A stretch of DNA of 7,332 nucleotides from Planctomycetota bacterium. Its GTDB lineage: Bacteria; Planctomycetota; Planctomycetia; Isosphaerales; Isosphaeraceae. Below the pieces are notes generated by a model. It ran no database searches and was not told the DNA's origin. It saw nothing but the letters and a program-made list of their open reading frames with translations. Positions within the stretch are counted from its first letter, which is position 1; each line of letters opens with the position of its first letter. The position numbers were made by a program, and so were the translations under genes. Of this stretch, positions 1 to 5,100 are shown piece by piece. The stretch is from positions 1 through 7,332 of the forward strand of contig JAJYCH010000016.1 in the NCBI GenBank assembly GCA_021778575.1, written 5' to 3'.

Positions 1-1247
1 AGGCCGTGGTCTGGTCGGGCTTCTGCAACTTCCTGGGCGTTTATCTGGGCGGCACGGCGGTCGCTTTCGGGATCGTCAGCCTCTTGCCGGTCGACTTATT
101 AGTATCAATCGACTCGTCGCAGGGCATGGCGATGGTGATGGCGCTGTTGATCTCGGCCATCGCCTGGAACCTGGGAACCTGGCTCCTCGCGATTCCCGCG
201 TCGAGTTCCCATACATTGATCGGATCGATCCTCGGTGTGGGACTGGCGAATTCGGCCCTGTCGGGCAGGGGATTGGGTTCGGGCGTGAACTGGACCAGGG
301 CCGGCGAGGTCGGGCTCTCGCTCCTGATCTCGCCGCTATTAGGATTCTTTTTAGCGGCACTTTTGTTAACCCTGGTCAAGAAGTTCGTCAATGTTCCCGA
401 GCTGTACCAACCCCCCGAAGGCGACAAACCGCCGCCCGGCTGGATTCGCGGGACCTTGCTCCTGACCTGCACCGGCGTCAGCCTGGCCCACGGCTCGAAC
501 GACGGTCAGAAAGGGATCGGCCTGATCATGCTGATCCTGATCGGCATCCTCCCGGCGCACTACGCGCTCGATTCTCGGGTCCGCCCCGGTGAAGTCGCCC
601 GGATCATCGCGGCGACCGACCAGGCCCGACAACTGATCGAACGCTACACCCCCACCCCGGTCCGCGCGACGAAACTGGCGGAGATCCGTGAACTCCGCGA
701 GCAACTGGCCGGCAAGGCCGGGCTGAACGAAGTCCCCACCGGTGAGCGCTGGGGGCTTCGGGCCAACCTGATCCAGGTCGATACGTCGCTGGCCGAGATC
801 GACAAGATCGAGGGCAAGACACTGAAGACCGACGAGCGCCGGCGCCTGGCTCAAAGCCGCGACGGGCTCCGTTCGGCCGTCTATTACGCGCCGGACTGGG
901 TCCTGATCGCGGTGGCGACGGCTCTCGGAACCGGAACCATGATCGGCTGGAAGCGGATCGTCGTGACGATCGGCGAAAAGATCGGCAAGACGCACCTGAC
1001 CTACGCCCAGGGGGCGGCCGCCGAGCTGGTGGCGATGACCACGATCGGGCTGGCCGACTACGGCGGCTTGCCCGTGAGCACCACTCAGGTTCTTTCCTCG
1101 GGCGTCGCCGGAACCATGGCCGCCAACGGGACCGGCCTGCAATGGTCTACGGTCCGGAACATCGCCATCGCCTGGGTCCTGACGTTGCCGGTCTGCCTGA
1201 GCCTCTCGGCCTTTCTCTACATCCTGTTTCGCTGGATAATCGCGTGA
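1..1247 (+). CDS. pitA: PiT-family inorganic phosphate permease, PitA-like (5' end missing)
   Basis: Integral membrane low-affinity phosphate permease that imports phosphate, probably as a metal-phosphate complex with protons. The frame is open to the left edge, so the GTG at base 6 is an internal Val codon and the N-terminal part, including the first PiT motif, lies outside. Seen: the motif PASSSHTLIGSILG near 198-239, SLAHGSNDGQKGIGL near 480-527, and a second-repeat motif GLPVSTTQVLSSGVAGT near 1065-1115. The segment GTGTMIGWKRIVVTIGEKIG just before the last motif closely resembles E. coli PitA as I remember it. Hydrophobic helices flank a charged, presumably cytoplasmic loop of about 100 residues (roughly 580-885), at the place where PitA has its long loop. 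That loop separates PitA-type permeases from shorter PiT proteins. The last helix ends right at the stop. The usual STTH of the second motif reads STTQ here. Family assignment is very secure; the pitA symbol rests on recalled similarity. Confidence 0.93.
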   Translation, partial: AVVWSGFCNFLGVYLGGTAVAFGIVSLLPVDLLVSIDSSQGMAMVMALLISAIAWNLGTWLLAIPASSSHTLIGSILGVGLANSALSGRGLGSGVNWTRAGEVGLSLLISPLLGFFLAALLLTLVKKFVNVPELYQPPEGDKPPPGWIRGTLLLTCTGVSLAHGSNDGQKGIGLIMLILIGILPAHYALDSRVRPGEVARIIAATDQARQLIERYTPTPVRATKLAEIRELREQLAGKAGLNEVPTGERWGLRANLIQVDTSLAEIDKIEGKTLKTDERRRLAQSRDGLRSAVYYAPDWVLIAVATALGTGTMIGWKRIVVTIGEKIGKTHLTYAQGAAAELVAMTTIGLADYGGLPVSTTQVLSSGVAGTMAANGTGLQWSTVRNIAIAWVLTLPVCLSLSAFLYILFRWIIA

Positions 1248-1999
1248 TCCCGGTCGAACCGGCGACGGTCGACCGGCTCCTCGGGACCGAGCCGGTCTCG
1301 CATCGCTCGACGGCGCTCCGCCACGCTTCGATCCATCAACAACCCGGTCTCTGGGGAGATCGTCCCGACCGGGCTTCGAGCGTCGTCTGGCTTCGCGAGG
1401 GGGACGAGAACCGCTGGGAGGCGTTCGCCACTGGCGAGCCCGAACCCGCGCTCGACTGGCTGGCCCGAACCTTGCCGGGCCAGACCATCGCTCTGCTCGC
1501 CCCTCGATCGTGGGAAAATCCCGTCCGGAGCCGCGAAGAACCCGTCGCCACCGCCACCATCCGGACCTGGCGGGGCTGGCAATCACGCGATCGACCCGTA
1601 AGCCAACAGAAACATCAGAAATTATCGATTGATTCCGAGGCCGGGTTTCGCCAGCTTGCTCCGTCCTGGGCGCTCCGAAGCTGGGGTTCGTTCGAGGCGC
1701 TGATCGAGTCTGGCCTGGCGATCGGCGTCGCAACGGCCGAGGGCTGGATCGCCCTGGCCTGGACCTACGAATCCGACCTGATTCACGACAAGATCGGCGT
1801 CGTGACCCACCCTCGCTATCGTCGGCTCGGGCTCGGACGCGATGTCGCCGGTGCATTGGTCGATGCGATCGTCAACGACCGTCGCAAACGGCCGATCTGG
1901 GTCACCAGCTCCGAGAATACCGCGTCGATCGCGCTGGCGAATTCGCTGGGATTCAGAAATCCGGATTCGGAGACTCTCCTGATCTGGACTCCCGGCTGA
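1244..1999 (+). CDS. GNAT-family N-acetyltransferase, coupled to the phosphate permease gene
   Basis: Predicted soluble 251-residue acetyl-CoA-dependent acyltransferase; substrate unknown. The C-terminal half is GNAT-like. A strand ending in GVVTHP leads into RYRRLGLGR (residues 191-199), which fits the acetyl-CoA pyrophosphate-binding motif R/Q-x-x-G-x-G/A. It is followed by a helix, then by NTASIALANSLGF (225-237), the typical final helix and strand. The N-terminal 140 residues are not a GNAT core. They contain a segment with VVWLREG, WEAFATG and LLAPRSWE, which suggests the two-part layout of the Pfam GNAT_acetyltran group (PF12746); that match is from memory. I chose the GTG at 1244 because it overlaps the upstream TGA as GTGA, a usual coupled start. 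The ATG at 1142 lies deep inside the permease gene, and the peptide it would add reads like an out-of-frame shadow. No Shine-Dalgarno decides the start. The link between acetylation and phosphate uptake is unknown. Confidence 0.82.
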   Translation: MIPVEPATVDRLLGTEPVSHRSTALRHASIHQQPGLWGDRPDRASSVVWLREGDENRWEAFATGEPEPALDWLARTLPGQTIALLAPRSWENPVRSREEPVATATIRTWRGWQSRDRPVSQQKHQKLSIDSEAGFRQLAPSWALRSWGSFEALIESGLAIGVATAEGWIALAWTYESDLIHDKIGVVTHPRYRRLGLGRDVAGALVDAIVNDRRKRPIWVTSSENTASIALANSLGFRNPDSETLLIWTPG

Positions 2000-2024
2000 T
2001 TCTGATTCCAGCTCGGGCCAGTCG

Positions 2025-2053
2025 TTTCCAAATCGGTCGGGAACCGATACGAT
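2025..2053 (+). promoter_or_regulatory. Candidate sigma70-like promoter for the STAND gene
   Basis: TTTCCA at 2025-2030 (four of six matches to TTGACA) lies exactly 17 bases before TACGAT at 2048-2053 (four of six matches to TATAAT). A start about seven bases downstream would give a leader of roughly 65 bases before the ATG at 2127. The matches are modest, and in sequence of this composition such pairs occur by chance. The best argument is the location: the only intergenic gap, upstream of a very large gene. Confidence 0.28.
2032..2048. repeat. Perfect 6-bp inverted repeat with 5-base centre
   Basis: ATCGGT (2032-2037) and ACCGAT (2043-2048) are perfect reverse complements around CGGGA. The dyad fills the spacer of the candidate promoter, where a repressor operator would be effective. 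It could also be a weak hairpin, but no T-run follows, so terminator function is unlikely. A chance six-base dyad is possible. Confidence 0.4.
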
Positions 2054-2105
2054 ACGGGGCGAGTGAATGAGCCTGCGCAAATCCATGGCATGATTCCTCG
2101 TAAAA

Positions 2106-2127
2106 CATTAACAGCCGGTCATTAACA
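2106..2127 (+). repeat. 8-bp direct repeat CATTAACA at the start of the STAND gene
   Basis: CATTAACA occurs at 2106-2113 and again at 2120-2127, separated by GCCGGT, so the copies are 14 bases apart. The second copy ends on the A of the ATG start. No Shine-Dalgarno-like purine run precedes this ATG, so initiation must rely on something else, such as an unstructured A/T-rich leader. The repeat could be a protein-binding site or simply a small duplication. The repeat is directly visible; its role is unknown. Confidence 0.45.
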
Positions 2128-5100
2128 TGAATCATCAGTCATCGTGGACTTATGGTAGCTCGGATGAGTCTGATATCGTCGTCCGTGAACCGACGGTCTC
2201 GGGGCGGCACTGTCGGCTCCAGTATCGCTCGGGTGCCTATTATCTCGATGACCTCGGCTCGACCAACGGGACCTTCGTCAACGGTCAGCCGGTTCAGAAT
2301 TCCACCCTCGTTCGCCGGACCGACGTGATCACGCTCGGGAGCGCGGTGCCGCTTCCCTGGCCCGAATTCCGCGAGCCGAACCCGGCTTCAAACTCCGTCC
2401 GCTCGGTCCGGATCGGCAGCGCGGAAGATAATGACGTCGTGATCCGAGAATCCGTGGTCTCGCAGTATCACGCACGGATTGAACTGGGGCCGAACGGTTC
2501 GTTCATCGAAGATCTTGGCTCGACCAATGGCACGTTTCTCGGGTCACGGGACCGGCGGATCTCTCGGGCTCCCGTTACCGAGGCCGACACGCTTTTCTTC
2601 GGCTCGATCGCCGTCCCGGCGAGCCGGTTTCTCGGCGCCGGCGAGGCCCAGAACTCGGGCGCGAATCCCGCCGAGGCGGTCCTCCGGTTTCTGGGCCGAC
2701 CGATGATCGTCGGTCGCGACCCTCAGGCCGACCTGACGATTGACCTGCCGATGATCTCCGGCCGGCACGCCCGACTGACCCGGGGAGGCACGACCATCCA
2801 GATCGAAGATCTGGGCTCGGCCAACGGGACGTTCGTCAATGGACGGCGGATCGACCAGATCACGACGGTCTCGCCGGGTGATCGGATCGGCCTGGGAAGC
2901 CACTCGCTGATCCTCGTCGATGACCAGCCCGTCGCCCCGGTGCTATCCCATGCCCCGGCCGGATCGTCGTCGCGCACGGTCCGGATCTTTGTCTCGTCGC
3001 CGGGAGATGTCGCGGGCGAACGCGTGACCGCCGAGAAGGTCATCCAGCGTGTGGCCGACCGCAACGCCTCGATCTTTCATCTCGAAGCGGTGATCTGGGA
3101 ACATGAACCGTTGCTGGCGACAAGCACCTTTCAGGAGCAGATCACCAAGCCGGCCGAGACCGACTTCTTTGTCTGCATTCTCTGGTCGAGATTGGGCACG
3201 CCGCTGAAACGATCGCTGGTTCGCGACGATGGGACCAGCTATCAGTCCGGGACCGAATATGAATTTGAGAATGCAATGGAGGGCCACCGAAAGCGCGGCC
3301 GACCCGACCTGATCGTCTACCGCAAGACCGCCGAACCGACCTTCAGCCTGAAGGATACCGAAGCCGCCGCCGAAGCTCTGAAGCAGAAACAGATGCTCGA
3401 CCGATTCGTCCAGAAATGGTTTCATAGCTCCGACGGAACACTTGCCGCCGCATTTCATCCGTTCAGCGACGCCTCGGAATTCGAAAAACATTTCGAGATG
3501 CACCTGATCAAGATGGTGGAGAACAAGGCGCGACAGGAGGGCCGGTCGGCCACGGAGATCGCTCAGGCGTCGCGGGTCACCTGGACGAAAGGTTCGCCGT
3601 ATCGGGGTCTGGAAGCATTTGAATTTGAGCACGAACCAATCTTCTTCGGCCGGACCCGAGCCATCAGCGCGGCGCTGGATATCCTGCTGTACCAGGCGTC
3701 GGAGGGCTTGCCGTTTCTGATCGTGGTGGCCGCCAGCGGCAGCGGCAAATCGTCGATGGTCAAGGCCGGATTGATCCCGATGCTCACCCGGACCGGCGTG
3801 GTCCGCGAAGTCGTGGCCTGGCGGCGGTCGATCTTCCGCCCGAGCGACGGCAGCGGCAACCTCTGGTTGGGGCTGGCCACGGCACTGGTTCAGGCCCAGG
3901 CCCTGCCCGAACTTGGCGTGGTCGAAGCCCTGGCGGTCCAGCTTCGCGATCAGCCCAAGGTCGCTCTGGAGTTGATCGCCGGGACGCTCAATCAGCTCGA
4001 TCAAACCCGGCTGGTTCTGGTCATCGACCAGATGGAAGAACTGTTCTCGATTGACAAGATCAGCGAATCGGAACGTCTAAAATTCTCAGATCGGATCGAG
4101 GAACTCTGCCGACAGGGCGTCTGGGTCATCGCCACGCTCCGGAGCGACTTCTACCACCGATTTGTCGAGGTTCCCGCGCTTGCCCGGCTGAAGTCGGGTC
4201 GCGGCCAGTTCGACCTCCTCTCGCCCACAGCCAGCGAGATCAACTCGATCATCTGTCAGCCGGCCGTCGCCGCCGGGCTCCGGTTCGAGTTCAATCCGAA
4301 GACGCAAGAACGACTCGAAGACCTGCTCTGCGACGCCGCCTCGCGAAACCCCGATAGCCTGCCGCTCCTGGAATTCACGCTCGACGAACTTTATCAGAAG
4401 CGATCCGATCGCAATGCCCTCACGCTCAAGGCGTATCGGACACTGGGCGGGCTGGAAGGAGCACTTGCGAATCGAGCGAAGGAGGTCTTCGACCCGTTGC
4501 CCAAGGAAGTCCAGGCTCAACTCGCCCGGGTTTTCCGTCGGCTGGTCGCCGTCGGCGAGGGGGCCGCGATCACCCGCAAACCCGCCTTGAAGTCCGAACT
4601 CGGCGCCGATCCCGACGCGGCCAAGCTTGTCGATGCGTTCGTCCAGGCCCGACTGGTGGTGACCAAGCAAGGACCGTCGGGCGAACCCACGATCGAGATT
4701 ACTCATGAAGCCCTGTTGACCCGATGGCAACCCTTGCGCGACTGGATCGAGTCGGACCGTGAACTGCTTCGGGTCCGCGACCGGGTCTCCTCCGCCGCGC
4801 GACTCTGGGTCGAGAATCACCGTTCGAGCGACCGACTGCTCTCGGACGGCCAGCCGCTCCAGGAGGCGAAGCGACTGGTCCGAGCGGGCTTCGACCTATC
4901 GACCGTGGAACGCGACCTGATCGCGGCGTCGACGCTGCGAGCCGGGATCAACCGCCAGGCCCGGCGGGTCGCCGTCACGACGCTTGCGATCCTGACCGTC
5001 GTCTCGCTCGGAGCACTCGCCTATGCCTGGAAGAGTGGCAACCGAGCCCAGGACAGTTTCGTCAACGCTCGCGAGACCGTTGATCACTTTGTCACGAAGA

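Larger units (their letters stand above)
2000..2126 (+). other. Intergenic gap upstream of the giant STAND gene
   Basis: This 127-base gap separates the acetyltransferase stop from the ATG of the giant gene. It is the only non-coding stretch in the window. The part from 2093 to 2126 is clearly richer in A and T than its surroundings. It holds an inverted repeat, a direct repeat and a possible promoter, listed separately. No strong hairpin followed by a T-run is present, so I see no intrinsic terminator for the permease-acetyltransferase pair. Read-through into the giant gene is therefore possible. Confidence 0.85.

Noticed and set aside
1142..1243. Upstream ATG start for the acetyltransferase, adding 34 residues
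   Set aside because: The added stretch overlaps the conserved last helix of the permease in another frame and reads like shadow translation. The GTG at 1244 gives the usual four-base overlap.
366..1856. Long open frame on the minus strand (about 496 codons) opposite the permease and acetyltransferase
   Set aside because: The translation is Arg/Gly/Asp-rich without any recognisable fold, and it lies opposite two clear genes. Such frames arise from third-position G/C bias.
2032..2056. Intrinsic terminator after the acetyltransferase gene
   Set aside because: The stem is only six base pairs and is followed by GATACGATACGG rather than a T-run.
2080..2095. Imperfect dyad AATCCATGGCATGATT as an operator
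   Set aside because: The symmetry needs a bulged base and is carried mostly by CATG, which is self-complementary. Too weak to call.
2063..2125. Short frame VNEPAQIHGMIPRKTLTAGH from GTG 2063, ending one base before the STAND ATG; also MSLRKSMA from ATG 2067
   Set aside because: Placement just ahead of the giant gene is suggestive of a leader peptide, and GGGGCGAG lies upstream. But both are very short, with no codon bias or attenuator structure to support them.
3723..4930. Reading the NTPase as a NACHT or classical AP-ATPase domain
   Set aside because: The entry motif PYRGL-x-AF, the FFGR segment, the DQ-x-EELF Walker B and the THEAL-x-x-x-W winged-helix motif together fit nSTAND1 better.
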